Notes: a model not told the origin generated them from the letters alone. Shown: positions 33,086 through 41,930, counted from the stretch's first letter. The stretch: 42,797 nt of DNA from CAIWGV01 sp964515175 (GCA_964515175.1 CAZEUR010000007.1:1-42797); one strand, 5' to 3'. Program-made: numbers and translations.

Positions 33086-34582
33086 TTATTCTTCAAACCA
33101 ATGAGCTCGCGCCTTCATGATAATATCATTGGCCTGCTCTTGGGTCAGAGTTTTAGATTGCAAAAGCTCCAACAATTCGTCAGATGCAAGATCCCCAAGA
33201 TCGTCCAAAGTCTTGATCTTGTTTTGACCTAATTTTACAATCATTTCAAGCGTTAATCCTTCCAACTCTTGGACTTCTTTTGAAACTTCAAGTTTGGCGA
33301 GTTCCTTCTTGAGATTTGCATTCTGAGCTTTCAAAAACTTTGCAGCTCTGCTTTGAATTTCAGCGGCAAGATCTTCATCAAACCCATCAATGGCCGCCAG
33401 TTCTTCAAGAGGGGTTTCAGCAACCTCTTCCAAAGCATTAAACCCTTCCATCACCAAAAGCTGTGCAATCATCTCATCCACATCCAAGGCCACCGTAAAG
33501 AGACTTGATTTTTCTTTAATCTCTGCTGCCCGACGGCTTGATTCCTGATCTTCCGTCATGATGCTAATTTCAAAGTTCGTCAAAAGAGATGCCAATCGAA
33601 CATTCTGTCCCCGACGCCCAATGGCCAAACTTTGTTGATCTTCAGGCACAACCACTTCCACACGACTTGCATTCTCATCAAGCACAACTTTTGTGATTTC
33701 GGCCGGCGCCAAAGCATTAATAATGAAGGTTGCTTTGTCCGGAGACCACAGAACAATGTCCACTTTCTCCCCTTGAAGCTCATTCACTACCGCCTGAACA
33801 CGACTTCCGCGCATTCCAACACACGCCCCCACAGGGTCAATACTATTATCTTTAGATTTGACGGCAATTTTTGCCCGACTTCCAGGATCCCGCGCTACAG
33901 AAGTAATCTCAATGGTACCATCATAAATTTCAGGAACTTCCTGATAAAACAGTTTTGCCATAAAGTTGGGATGAGCGCGCGACAAAAATACCTGAGGCCC
34001 TCTAAGCTCTGGACGCACATCTAAGACGTAACAGCGAATGCGGTCTCCTGGGCGAAGATTTTCACGAGGAATAGACTCATCTCGACGCAATAACGCTTCC
34101 GTACGACCCACATCGATCATGCAATTGCCGTATTCCACGCGCTTTACCGTACCGGTGACGATTTCTCCAATTTTATCCTTAAATTCTTCGTATTGGCGCT
34201 CACGCTCCGCAATCCTCACCCGACTTGAAATCACCTGACGAGCCGCTTGCGTTGCAACACGCCCAAATTCGATGGGCGGCAGAGGTTCAATCAAAAAGTC
34301 TCCAACAGCGAGAGTTTTATCAAATTGATGGGCTTCTTCCAGTGTCAATTGCTTAGAAGAATCTTCTAAAAGCTCCACAACTTCCCGATATCTTTCGATG
34401 GTGATATGGCCCGTTTTTCGGTCAATATGCACCCGAATATCATTCTCATTTCCATACTTAAGACGACCTATCTTTTGGACAGCGTCTTCCATGGCGATCA
34501 GAACTTCTTCTGGATCGATTCCTTTTTCCCGCGCAACCGCTTCTGCAATTTGAAGTGCTTCTCGATTAATTGCTATAGCCAT
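33086..34582 (-). CDS. nusA: Transcription termination/antitermination factor NusA
   Basis: NusA is a 498-residue RNA polymerase-binding factor. Domains in order: an N-terminal polymerase-binding domain (about 1-125), S1 (about 130-200, GEIVTGTVKRVEYGNCMIDV), KH1 and KH2 (about 200-345, with DPVGACVGMRGSRVQAVV and LAIGRRGQNVRLAS), then two acidic helix-hairpin-helix-like repeats (about 360-420 and 435-495). The presence of these repeats matches the proteobacterial form. GAGG lies 5 bases before the ATG. rimP, usually just upstream, is absent here; a SPOR gene takes its place. The promoter and hairpin upstream suggest control by attenuation. Confidence 0.97.
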   Translation of the reverse strand: MAIAINREALQIAEAVAREKGIDPEEVLIAMEDAVQKIGRLKYGNENDIRVHIDRKTGHITIERYREVVELLEDSSKQLTLEEAHQFDKTLAVGDFLIEPLPPIEFGRVATQAARQVISSRVRIAERERQYEEFKDKIGEIVTGTVKRVEYGNCMIDVGRTEALLRRDESIPRENLRPGDRIRCYVLDVRPELRGPQVFLSRAHPNFMAKLFYQEVPEIYDGTIEITSVARDPGSRAKIAVKSKDNSIDPVGACVGMRGSRVQAVVNELQGEKVDIVLWSPDKATFIINALAPAEITKVVLDENASRVEVVVPEDQQSLAIGRRGQNVRLASLLTNFEISIMTEDQESSRRAAEIKEKSSLFTVALDVDEMIAQLLVMEGFNALEEVAETPLEELAAIDGFDEDLAAEIQSRAAKFLKAQNANLKKELAKLEVSKEVQELEGLTLEMIVKLGQNKIKTLDDLGDLASDELLELLQSKTLTQEQANDIIMKARAHWFEE

Positions 34583-34618
34583 TTCTTCCTCATAAAACCT
34601 GCAACCTTCCCCTATTTA

Positions 34619-34650
34619 AGCAAAAAAGGTGGATTCCAGGATCCACCTTT
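34619..34650 (-). terminator. Hairpin plus T-run in the nusA leader (terminator or attenuator)
   Basis: On the minus strand a perfect 10-pair stem (AAAGGTGGAT with ATCCACCTTT, 6-base loop) is followed by TTTTTTGCTT. It lies 36 bases before the nusA ATG and downstream of a good promoter (34683-34710), so it could end the SPOR transcript and also attenuate nusA-infB. Confidence 0.75.
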
Positions 34651-34682
34651 ATAAAACTCACAATAGAAGGACTTGTACCGGG

Positions 34683-34710
34683 AGTATATCTATTTTTTGG
34701 AATTAATCAA
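34683..34710 (-). promoter_or_regulatory. Candidate nusA-infB promoter
   Basis: On the minus strand TTGATT (34705-34710) and TATACT (34683-34688) are separated by 16 bases, between the SPOR stop and the leader hairpin. A start near 34676 would give a leader of about 94 bases containing the hairpin. Confidence 0.5.
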
Positions 34711-34730
34711 GCGGATTGTAGCAGAAGCAG

Positions 34731-35408
34731 CTATCCCACCACAAGGCACTGCACTCCTTGGCTAGAAAGAGTCTGACACAAAGCCTTTGCCTCTTCCTTT
34801 GTGTCAAAACCACCTAAGTAGATCCGGTAATAGGTTCCCTTACCGGGAATATTTTTGGCAACGATGGTGCCATTGACCCCTAACAAAGAATCTCCGTGCT
34901 TCCGTTTAATCTTTTGCCACTCTTTCTCCGCTAATGTTTGCGACGGCAAAGACCCCACCTGAACTTTAAATCGTCCGCTAGACATTTCTTTTTTTGGAAC
35001 AACCGGGGTCACTTCCTCAATCACCACAGTTTCTTCCACCATAGGCGTCTCTGTTTCTTGATCAAAAGTCGTTGTTTGGAGAGGCTCTTCTTCTGATGAC
35101 TTTAAATGAACAGTTGTTCCTGAATCAGTATTTTTAGAAATGAGCTCATAGACCGCTTTGTCTGAATGGGCCATTTTACCGCCCGCTGCTTCTGGTGCTT
35201 CTTTGATTTCTATGGATTCGGCAGAAACAATAGGGATATTGGTTTCGTCGCCATCCCCTTCAGATCCTGAAATAATATAATTCCAAAAAACTGTAAGCCC
35301 CAAAACTGTTGCAAGCGCCAAAACCACCAACAAAAAGGGACGAGATAGCCACCAGCGTGCCTTCCCTTCATTTTCCGAATTCTGATTGTTCCAGGCAGAC
35401 TGATTCAT
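34731..35408 (-). CDS. SPOR-domain membrane protein
   Basis: This 225-residue protein has a short cytoplasmic N-terminus, one membrane segment (about 24-46, FLLVVLALATVLGLTVFWNY), an acidic low-complexity periplasmic linker (about 50-145) and a C-terminal SPOR domain (about 148-225). The SPOR domain begins FKVQVGSLPSQTLAEKEWQK and ends LCQTLSSQGVQCLVVG. SPOR domains bind denuded glycan strands at the septum, so a role in division or envelope remodelling is likely. This is known for the family, not shown here. AGGAG sits before the ATG. It lies immediately upstream of nusA but behind a separate promoter. Confidence 0.88.
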   Translation of the reverse strand: MNQSAWNNQNSENEGKARWWLSRPFLLVVLALATVLGLTVFWNYIISGSEGDGDETNIPIVSAESIEIKEAPEAAGGKMAHSDKAVYELISKNTDSGTTVHLKSSEEEPLQTTTFDQETETPMVEETVVIEEVTPVVPKKEMSSGRFKVQVGSLPSQTLAEKEWQKIKRKHGDSLLGVNGTIVAKNIPGKGTYYRIYLGGFDTKEEAKALCQTLSSQGVQCLVVG

Positions 35409-35498
35409 CTTTCTCCTCTTCCTCTTTTAATCATATCAAGGTAAGGTCCCGCGTCAAGTAAACTTTGGATGTTCCCCCCCCTCTTTACAAGAAAGTAA

Positions 35499-35528
35499 TT
35501 TACTTTGTCCCACAAGACGATTTATAAA
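35499..35528 (+). promoter_or_regulatory. Candidate promoter of tRNA-Arg
   Basis: TTTACT (35499-35504) and TATAAA (35523-35528) are separated by 18 bases and end 11 bases before the mature tRNA, a position suited to a tRNA promoter. The -35 match is only moderate. Confidence 0.4.
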
Positions 35529-35539
35529 GTCATTCGTGT

Positions 35540-35616
35540 GCGCTCGTAGCTCAGGTGGATAGAGCACAAAATTCCTAATTTTGGGGTCAGAGGTTCAAGT
35601 CCTCTCGAGCGCACCA
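35540..35616 (+). tRNA. tRNA-Arg (anticodon CCT)
   Basis: The cloverleaf is complete: acceptor GCGCTCG with CGAGCGC, D-arm GCTC/GAGC, anticodon stem CAAAA/TTTTG around the loop TTCCTAA with anticodon CCT (reads AGG), T-arm with GGTTCAAGT, discriminator A and an encoded CCA end. It is 77 bases in all. Confidence 0.95.
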
Positions 35617-35636
35617 TTCTCCAAATTTTTGGACCA

Positions 35637-35711
<75 letters not shown>

Positions 35712-35767
35712 TCTGTGATCATGTGGCACCCAGGGTAATCAGAATCTCAAAAAAACGCAAGGGGTTT

Positions 35768-35792
35768 GAAGGCAGGCATACGCCTGCCCTTC
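35768..35792. other. GC-rich inverted repeat between tRNA-Gln and gpmI
   Basis: GAAGGCAGGC and GCCTGCCCTTC pair almost perfectly around ATAC, with one bulged G. There is no strong T-run on either strand, so a terminator role is doubtful. It lies upstream of both the minus-strand tRNA and the plus-strand gpmI. The rest of 35712-35881 shows no gene. Confidence 0.35.
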
Positions 35793-35881
35793 TTTGAAAG
35801 GCAGAGTGTCAAATCTTACCTCCATGATAAAATTCCTCTTTTCCCTTTGCCCAATTCCTAAAATTCCCCTAAGATAACCTC

Positions 35882-37426
35882 ATGAAGCCAAAACCAATTG
35901 TTCTCTGTATTTTAGATGGGTGGGGATATAGCTCCAACCCCCATAATAATGCCATTGCCCTGGCCCATAAACCCACCTGGGACAAGTGGACCAAGTCCTA
36001 TCCAGAGATTTTATTGGATGCCTCAGGCTTAAGCGTAGGCCTCCCCGATGGCCAAATGGGCAACTCAGAAGTGGGTCATATGACACTGGGCACCGGCCGC
36101 GTGATCTTTCAAGATCTTCCCCGCATAAGCCTTGCCTTTGAAAAAAATACCTTTGAAAAAAATCCCCATTTCCAATCTCTCGTCAAAGAGCTAAAAACCT
36201 CCCAAAAAACCTGCCATCTTCTGGGACTCTTTTCCCCAGGTGGCGTCCATTCTCACATGGACCACATCCTAAACCTTACAACACTGCTTGCCGCAGAGAA
36301 TATCCCTGTGGCCCTTCATCTTTTCTTAGATGGTCGCGATACGCCCCCTCAAAGTGCCATTGCCTACATGGAAACGCTCCTGCATCACATTAAAGATAAA
36401 AAAACCATCCATATCGCAACCCTCATGGGGCGTTACTATGCCATGGACCGGGACAACCGCTGGGATCGGGTGGAAAAAGCCTATGACGCCATTACCCTTG
36501 GCAAAGGCCCCACCTTCACAGATCCCATTGCTTCCATTAAAGAATCTTATGCTCACGGCAAAGACGATGAGTTCTTAATCCCCATCGTTTCAGAAACCTA
36601 TAAAGGCATCCACGATGGAGACGCCCTGCTCACAGCCAACTTCCGGGCTGACCGCATGCGAGAAATTTGCGACACGCTGTTGGATAAAGATTTCTCTGGA
36701 TTCACCCGAGGATCCCTCCCTTATTTCAGCAAAGCTCTCAGCATGACGGAATACTCCACAGAGCTCGCTGCCAAGATGGAGGTTCTGTTTCCTCCTGTGC
36801 GGCCTCATAACACTTTGGGCGAAGTTTTGGCCCAGGCAAACCTCACTCAGCTCCGCATTGCAGAAACAGAAAAATATGCCCATGTGACCTTCTTCTTTAA
36901 CGGAGGTCGAGAAAATCCGTTCCCAAAAGAAGAGCGCATTTTGGTGCCCTCTCCCAAAGTGGCAACGTATGATTTACAACCAGAAATGTCCGCACCTGAA
37001 CTCACAGACAAAGTGGTGGAGGCCGTCGAGAGCCATCAATTCGATGTGATCATCCTCAATTACGCGAACACGGATATGGTGGGACATACGGGAAAATTGG
37101 AGGCAGCCATCGAAGCTGTAGAGGCGGTTGATATTTGCTTAGGGCACCTCGAGAAAGCTGTTCTAGAAAAGGGCGGCGTTCTTCTCGTTACCGCCGATCA
37201 CGGCAATGCAGAAAGCATGGAGGATACAGCAAACCACCAACCTCATACCTCTCACACCACCAACCTGGTGCCTTTGTTCATTGTGACAAAAACCCCTTAT
37301 GAAATTAACCGAACCAAGGGAACCCTCATTGATATAGCCCCCACTATCTTAGGTTTGTTGAATCTGAACCTCCCACAAGAAATGGAAGGGCATTCCTTCC
37401 TTCTGCCGCCTCTGTTATCCAAATGA
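35882..37426 (+). CDS. gpmI: 2,3-bisphosphoglycerate-independent phosphoglycerate mutase
   Basis: This 514-residue Mn-dependent enzyme interconverts 3- and 2-phosphoglycerate. It belongs to the alkaline-phosphatase superfamily. Visible are ILDGWGYS (10-17), the phosphoserine loop MGNSEVGHM with Ser62, LDGRDTPP, GRYYAMDRDNRWDRV and the second metal site TADHGNAESM. A terminal HTTNLVPLFIV segment follows. Length is normal. The ribosome site is weak. Its stop overlaps the next start as ATGA, beginning a run of four coupled genes seen widely in Alphaproteobacteria. Confidence 0.97.
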   Translation: MKPKPIVLCILDGWGYSSNPHNNAIALAHKPTWDKWTKSYPEILLDASGLSVGLPDGQMGNSEVGHMTLGTGRVIFQDLPRISLAFEKNTFEKNPHFQSLVKELKTSQKTCHLLGLFSPGGVHSHMDHILNLTTLLAAENIPVALHLFLDGRDTPPQSAIAYMETLLHHIKDKKTIHIATLMGRYYAMDRDNRWDRVEKAYDAITLGKGPTFTDPIASIKESYAHGKDDEFLIPIVSETYKGIHDGDALLTANFRADRMREICDTLLDKDFSGFTRGSLPYFSKALSMTEYSTELAAKMEVLFPPVRPHNTLGEVLAQANLTQLRIAETEKYAHVTFFFNGGRENPFPKEERILVPSPKVATYDLQPEMSAPELTDKVVEAVESHQFDVIILNYANTDMVGHTGKLEAAIEAVEAVDICLGHLEKAVLEKGGVLLVTADHGNAESMEDTANHQPHTSHTTNLVPLFIVTKTPYEINRTKGTLIDIAPTILGLLNLNLPQEMEGHSFLLPPLLSK

Positions 37427-38415
37427 AGAGTTGGGTCTATGTGTTCTTAAGCCTTAGTTTATCGGGCTTTGCTTCCGTCAAAAACTTACAGTCCCAACTC
37501 CGAAAGATAACCGAAGAATGCCGTGCCTCTGAGCAAGCCCTACAAAAGATAGAATTTGAAATTGAAAGCTTGGATAAAGTCCGTTTTGAAAAAACAACTC
37601 TTCTGGAAGAGAAAAAAAAAGCCATTGGAAACCTGCTGCTCACCTTAAATCGTTTGAAGATGCAAGGCCCCCTCCGCATCATTCAGTCCAAAACAAAACC
37701 TGAGCACGTAGTGCAGTCTCTCATTGCTCTTAAATCTTATATCTATAATCTGCAAGAGCATTTAAGAATGCTACAGCAAGAAATAGAAGAACTCACTCAA
37801 ACAACAGAGATTTCTCAAACCAAAAAAGATGCCCTCTCTGCCACCTTAAAAGACTATCAGGCGAAATATCAAAAAGTGGAACTCCTCTTAAAACAACGTG
37901 ATAAAGCTATGGGCAAGGAAGTAGCTCGTCGCAAAAAAGATGCTGAAAAAGCTCAGAATGTGGCAAAGAAAGCCCAGAACTTTTCTCAATTGATCGAAGG
38001 ATTGGGAGCATCCCAAAAATCCGTTACATCCCCTCGAAAAAAACTCACCTATGCCGTAAAACCGGTTGAGGGGCCCGAGCTTGCAACATTCGGAAAAAAA
38101 CATGAAATGAGCCCCGCAGGCACCGGCTGTGTGTTCCGTCCCCGCGCCGGCGCTCATGTCCTCTCCCCCACAGATGGCACTATTGTCTATGCAGGGCCCT
38201 TTCGAGGATACAAGGAAATTATCATTATTGCGCACGATGAGAAGTATCACACTCTGCTCACAGGGCTTCACCGCATTGATGTTTCCGTGGGACAACTTGT
38301 TAAAGCAGGGGAACCTCTCGGCATCATGACTCCCGAAAAAAGAGGGTTTTTCTATTTGGAGTTGCGAGGTGAAAAAGGGATCCCTATTGACCCAAAGGGA
38401 TGGTTGTCCAGATGA
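37423..38415 (+). CDS. envC: EnvC-like murein hydrolase activator (degenerate M23 domain)
   Basis: This 330-residue exported protein has a signal peptide (about 1-17, SLSLSGFAS), a long coiled coil (about 20-190) and a C-terminal LytM/M23 fold (about 235-330, with LSPTDGTIVYAGPFRGYKEI and VGQLVKAGEPLGI). The metal-binding histidines of active M23 enzymes are missing: the HLHFE position reads FFYLELR and the tyrosine/histidine of the YAH position is lost. In E. coli such a domain activates amidases instead of cutting peptidoglycan, so that is the likely role. It overlaps gpmI by four bases and ctpA by ATGA. Confidence 0.9.
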   Translation: MKSWVYVFLSLSLSGFASVKNLQSQLRKITEECRASEQALQKIEFEIESLDKVRFEKTTLLEEKKKAIGNLLLTLNRLKMQGPLRIIQSKTKPEHVVQSLIALKSYIYNLQEHLRMLQQEIEELTQTTEISQTKKDALSATLKDYQAKYQKVELLLKQRDKAMGKEVARRKKDAEKAQNVAKKAQNFSQLIEGLGASQKSVTSPRKKLTYAVKPVEGPELATFGKKHEMSPAGTGCVFRPRAGAHVLSPTDGTIVYAGPFRGYKEIIIIAHDEKYHTLLTGLHRIDVSVGQLVKAGEPLGIMTPEKRGFFYLELRGEKGIPIDPKGWLSR

Positions 38416-39518
38416 ACAAACTCTTCTTTCTTCTTGGAGCTCTCCCCCTCCTCAGTTTCTCAAAAAGTGATACTGAGCTCTATCGACACCTCTCCACTTT
38501 CAGTGATGTCCTGAAATACGTCCGCTCCGACTATGTGCGATCCATATCCGATGAGAAACTTATCGAAAATTCTATCCAAGGCATGCTCACCTCCCTTGAT
38601 CCCAACTCCAGCTATATCAGTCAGGCACAATATCAAAGCATGATGACCTCCATGAAAGGAGAATTTATAGGATCCGGTCTTGAATTTACCCTAAAGGAAG
38701 GGAAAATTATTGTTGTCACACCCCTCGACAATTCTCCTGCCGCCCGAGCGGGTCTTCACCCCCAGGATCAGATTCTCGAAATTAATGGAACTCCCCTCTA
38801 TGGCCTTCCTCTTTCCGATGTAGATGACCTCATGAAAGGCAAAGAAAAAGAATCCCTCACCCTAAAGATACAACGCGGCCAAACCGCTCCTTTTTCCGTT
38901 ACATTTAAGCGAGAAGTCATTAAATTTAATCCAGTCCAATGGAAGATAAAAAACAGCATCGCTTATGTACGGATTTCCAATTTTCTGCATGATAAAACAG
39001 GCCCTGAATTTCAAAAAGCTTTAAAAGCCATCGCCTCAAAATTAAAAAAACCTAAAGGCCTTATCATTGATTTACGAAATAACCCCGGAGGTCTATTGGA
39101 TCAAGGTCTCTTTGTGGCGGATCTCTTCCTAACTTCGGGAAAAATTGTCTCGGTCAAAGGTCGGAAAACAGACGTCACCCACTCGGTCACCAAAAAAACA
39201 AAATTTTTCAAAGGAGTCCCCCTTATTATTTTAATCAATAGAGGAACTGCCTCTTCCGCAGAAATTGTGGCGGGCGCTCTCAAAGACCATAAACGCGCCA
39301 TTCTCATAGGCAACACATCCGCAGGCAAAGGATCCGTTCAAACAATCATTCCCGTTCCCCCCGGATATACGGCCATCCGCCTCACAACGGGCCTCTATTA
39401 CACACCCTCAGGCGTTTCCATAGAGGGCCATGGCATCCATCCCGATATTTTGGTTCCTGAAGAGGAAGCCTATGAAAGAGCCCAGGGTCTCCTCCAATCT
39501 TTGGAAAAGCATCCATGA
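38412..39518 (+). CDS. ctpA: Carboxyl-terminal processing protease, S41 family
   Basis: This 368-residue exported serine protease uses a Ser-Lys dyad. The order is signal peptide (about 1-20), an N-terminal helical domain, a PDZ domain (about 80-165, GSGLEFTLKEGKIIVVTPLD and SPAARAGLHPQDQILEING), then the S41 fold. The nucleophile lies in GTASSAEIVAGAL and the base in NTSAGKGSVQT. I chose the ATG at 38412, which forms ATGA with the envC stop; the ATG four codons earlier is less natural. It likely processes periplasmic proteins involved in peptidoglycan turnover. Confidence 0.94.
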   Translation: MNKLFFLLGALPLLSFSKSDTELYRHLSTFSDVLKYVRSDYVRSISDEKLIENSIQGMLTSLDPNSSYISQAQYQSMMTSMKGEFIGSGLEFTLKEGKIIVVTPLDNSPAARAGLHPQDQILEINGTPLYGLPLSDVDDLMKGKEKESLTLKIQRGQTAPFSVTFKREVIKFNPVQWKIKNSIAYVRISNFLHDKTGPEFQKALKAIASKLKKPKGLIIDLRNNPGGLLDQGLFVADLFLTSGKIVSVKGRKTDVTHSVTKKTKFFKGVPLIILINRGTASSAEIVAGALKDHKRAILIGNTSAGKGSVQTIIPVPPGYTAIRLTTGLYYTPSGVSIEGHGIHPDILVPEEEAYERAQGLLQSLEKHP

Positions 39519-40105
39519 AAAAGCTGCTCCTTCTCTGCGCCTCAAAATCCATCGAGAGTTGTCTGCTCGAATATCTCAGTCCTTTTCAGGCAATAGAAAC
39601 CTTAGAAAGTTCTTCGAACTTTACAGCCATTATCACCGATGATCCTCTTTCCTTGGAGGCTCTTCATCAATCCCATCCCCAAGCTTCTCTTTTCGCATTG
39701 GTAGATCCAGAACATATCCCCATAGACCTTCCATTTTCCGTAAAAGTGTTTGAAAAACCATTTTACTTGAAAGACTTAAAGGAAGCCTTAGATGAAACCG
39801 CCCCTCAAGTGCTTGTACTCCCCCCGTACAAGCTTTATCCAACCAACCGTCGCCTTGTGAATACCCATACGCAAGGCACAGAGAGTTTAACGGAAAAGGA
39901 GGTGGCGATTCTTGAGTATCTTTACAAGCATAAAAACAAAGCCATTTCTCGAGAAGATCTTTTGAGGAGCATTTGGAATTATTCTCCCGAGATCACAACC
40001 CACACCTTAGAGACCCACATTTACCGCCTCCGCCAAAAACTCCAAACCCCAGATGGCCAAAGTTTACTCATTACAACTGAGGCGGGGTATGAGCTAAATA
40101 TTTAA
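39515..40105 (+). CDS. Winged-helix response-regulator-like protein with a degenerate receiver
   Basis: This 196-residue protein has a C-terminal OmpR/PhoB-type DNA-binding domain (about 115-196) with LTEKEVAILEYLYKHKNKAI, SREDLLRSIWNY and THTLETHIYRLRQKL plus the wing TTEAGYELNI. The N-terminal 90 residues follow the receiver outline, with VFEKPFYLKDL matching the conserved Lys-Pro region. However, the first-strand acidic pair is absent (LLLLCASKS), and only TDD is near the phosphoacceptor place. Phosphorylation is therefore doubtful. No histidine kinase is adjacent. It is coupled to ctpA by ATGA, so it may be controlled with envelope genes. Confidence 0.82.
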   Translation: MKKLLLLCASKSIESCLLEYLSPFQAIETLESSSNFTAIITDDPLSLEALHQSHPQASLFALVDPEHIPIDLPFSVKVFEKPFYLKDLKEALDETAPQVLVLPPYKLYPTNRRLVNTHTQGTESLTEKEVAILEYLYKHKNKAISREDLLRSIWNYSPEITTHTLETHIYRLRQKLQTPDGQSLLITTEAGYELNI

Positions 40106-40261
40106 TGTTTGGGGCAAGCCCCATGGTTTTAGGACGCATACAAACAATTCCCGCTAATAAACTCATATGCAAGTATTCCTATTTATTTTTCAAGGAAGAA
40201 TGCATTTGCTTTCATGACAAATTTCTCTTTTCCTGCTAACAATAAAAGAGAGAGGTGCTTC

Positions 40262-41809
40262 ATGTCTGAGTCTAAAAAATTTCCGTGGGTCTTGCTGCTC
40301 GCCATTTCTGTTCTCGTATTCCTTTTAAATATTGATTATACCTCAGTCAATTTGGCTCTTCTCCCCATCTCAGAAGATATCGCAGCCCCCCTCAGCTCTC
40401 TCCAGTGGCTTATTAGTGGGTATGTTCTAGTTTGGGCCGCTCTTGTCCTCCCCAGCGGACGCTTTGCAGACCTCTACGGCAAGAAAAATGCTCTTTTTGG
40501 AGGCATTGGAATCTTTATCTTAGGCTCTGTTATTGCAGGTTTTGGATCCTCCATCGAAATTCTCATTTTAGGTCGGATTCTTCAGGGGGTGGGGGCAGCT
40601 ATTTTTACCCCGCCCTGCTATGGCATTATTTTTACTCAGATGCCCGCATCAAAACAAGGGTTTAGCATCGGTGTCATCGGGGGTGCCGGAGGTCTGGGCC
40701 TTGCCATTGGCCCAACATTGGCTGGGTATTTGGTGAATAACTTTCATTGGCGTTGGATTTTCTATATGAATATTCCTCTCGGACTTCTAGTGCTTCTGAT
40801 TGTTTTCTTCTCTGTTCCCCAAGATGAGAAAAAGAAAACGACGGATCGCCTGGATTTCTTCAACACCGGACTTTTAGCAGGGGGGCTTGGTGCCTTCATG
40901 ATTGCCCTCAACAAAATCGAAGAGTGGGGTCTAAAAGATATAAAATTTCTAGGGATTCTTGCCCTTTCTTTTCTAAGTCTTCTAGGATTTTGGCTAAGAG
41001 ACCGAAAGGATCCTACCCCCATTCTGCCTCTTAAGTTTTTCCAAAACAAGGCACTTCTCAGCTGCATGGGCGCCATTACGGCTGTCTGTTTTAATTTTGG
41101 CCTAGTCCTTGTCATCATTGGTCTCTACTTACAAAACACTCTGCATCACTCAAGCTATGAGACGGGACTTATTTTCTTACCCATGACACTTGCCATCGGT
41201 CTTTTGTCTCCCCTTGGTGGAAAGCTAGGAGATCGTTTTGATATCAGGTGGCCCATTTTGGCGGGCCTTGGATTCATCGCTCTTGGATCTTTTCTGATGA
41301 GCTTCTTTAACAGCACCACTCCCCTGTCCTATATCCTGGCCTCTCTCCTTATAACAGGCATAGGCCTTGGTCTTACATTCCCCACCATCAACACAGCCCT
41401 TCTGCGATCTGTGAGCTCACAAGATGTCAACACCGCGTCCGGATTCTTCACAACGGTCAGCATGTTGGGAAACAGTTTAAGCGTCATCTTAAGCACAAAT
41501 TTTTTGGTTATCTTTGGTCGTCAGCGCCTCATGGCCTTGCTAACAGAAAACGCTTTTATTTTATCTCCAGCTCAAAACGAAGTGCTGGTGAGCATTTTAG
41601 GAAAAGTTGAGCATACGGCAGACCAATTGAAAGGTTTTGAAGATCAGGCCTCTTCCCTCCTAAAACTTATAGATCAAGCATTCGTGTGGGGGGTTGAAAG
41701 GAATATGTGGATTGGAACCCTTTGTGTTCTCACTTCTCTGGCCCCTGTTTATATCTGGTGTCAGCACCTCAAGATCAAGAAAACCCCTAAAAATATGCCT
41801 GTTCTTTGA
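40262..41809 (+). CDS. MFS transporter, DHA2 (EmrB/QacA-like) drug:H+ antiporter
   Basis: This 515-residue inner-membrane protein has about 14 hydrophobic segments. The family features are the segment-1 'LLLAISVLVFLLNIDYTSVN', segment 2 with LQWLISGYVLVWAALVLPSG, the motif-A loop GRFADLYGKKNALFG and segment 5 with GGAGGLGLAIGPTLAGYL, as in DHA2 multidrug pumps. The substrate cannot be told from sequence. The start at 40262 is set by a GAGAGAGG site 7 bases upstream; the longer frame from 40214 lacks one. No EmrA-like membrane-fusion gene or regulator of the TetR/MarR type is beside it, so its partners must be elsewhere or it acts alone. Confidence 0.9.
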   Translation: MSESKKFPWVLLLAISVLVFLLNIDYTSVNLALLPISEDIAAPLSSLQWLISGYVLVWAALVLPSGRFADLYGKKNALFGGIGIFILGSVIAGFGSSIEILILGRILQGVGAAIFTPPCYGIIFTQMPASKQGFSIGVIGGAGGLGLAIGPTLAGYLVNNFHWRWIFYMNIPLGLLVLLIVFFSVPQDEKKKTTDRLDFFNTGLLAGGLGAFMIALNKIEEWGLKDIKFLGILALSFLSLLGFWLRDRKDPTPILPLKFFQNKALLSCMGAITAVCFNFGLVLVIIGLYLQNTLHHSSYETGLIFLPMTLAIGLLSPLGGKLGDRFDIRWPILAGLGFIALGSFLMSFFNSTTPLSYILASLLITGIGLGLTFPTINTALLRSVSSQDVNTASGFFTTVSMLGNSLSVILSTNFLVIFGRQRLMALLTENAFILSPAQNEVLVSILGKVEHTADQLKGFEDQASSLLKLIDQAFVWGVERNMWIGTLCVLTSLAPVYIWCQHLKIKKTPKNMPVL

Positions 41810-41852
41810 GAAACAACTTCTCCCATAAAGGAAGGTCACTCACAGCGCCCTC

Positions 41853-41889
41853 CCCATAAAAAAACCACCTCTCTTTCGAGAGGTGGTTT
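41853..41889 (-). terminator. Terminator of the outer-membrane barrel gene (probably bidirectional)
   Basis: A perfect 12-pair stem (AAACCACCTCTC with GAGAGGTGGTTT) around TTTC is followed on the minus strand by seven T residues (counting stem-end T's). It lies 41 bases after the barrel stop and could also serve the plus-strand MFS gene, though the T-run on that side is short. Confidence 0.88.
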
Positions 41890-41930
41890 AATAAAGTTTC
41901 TATCAAAGAGAGGGTAACTCCCTCTGAAAA

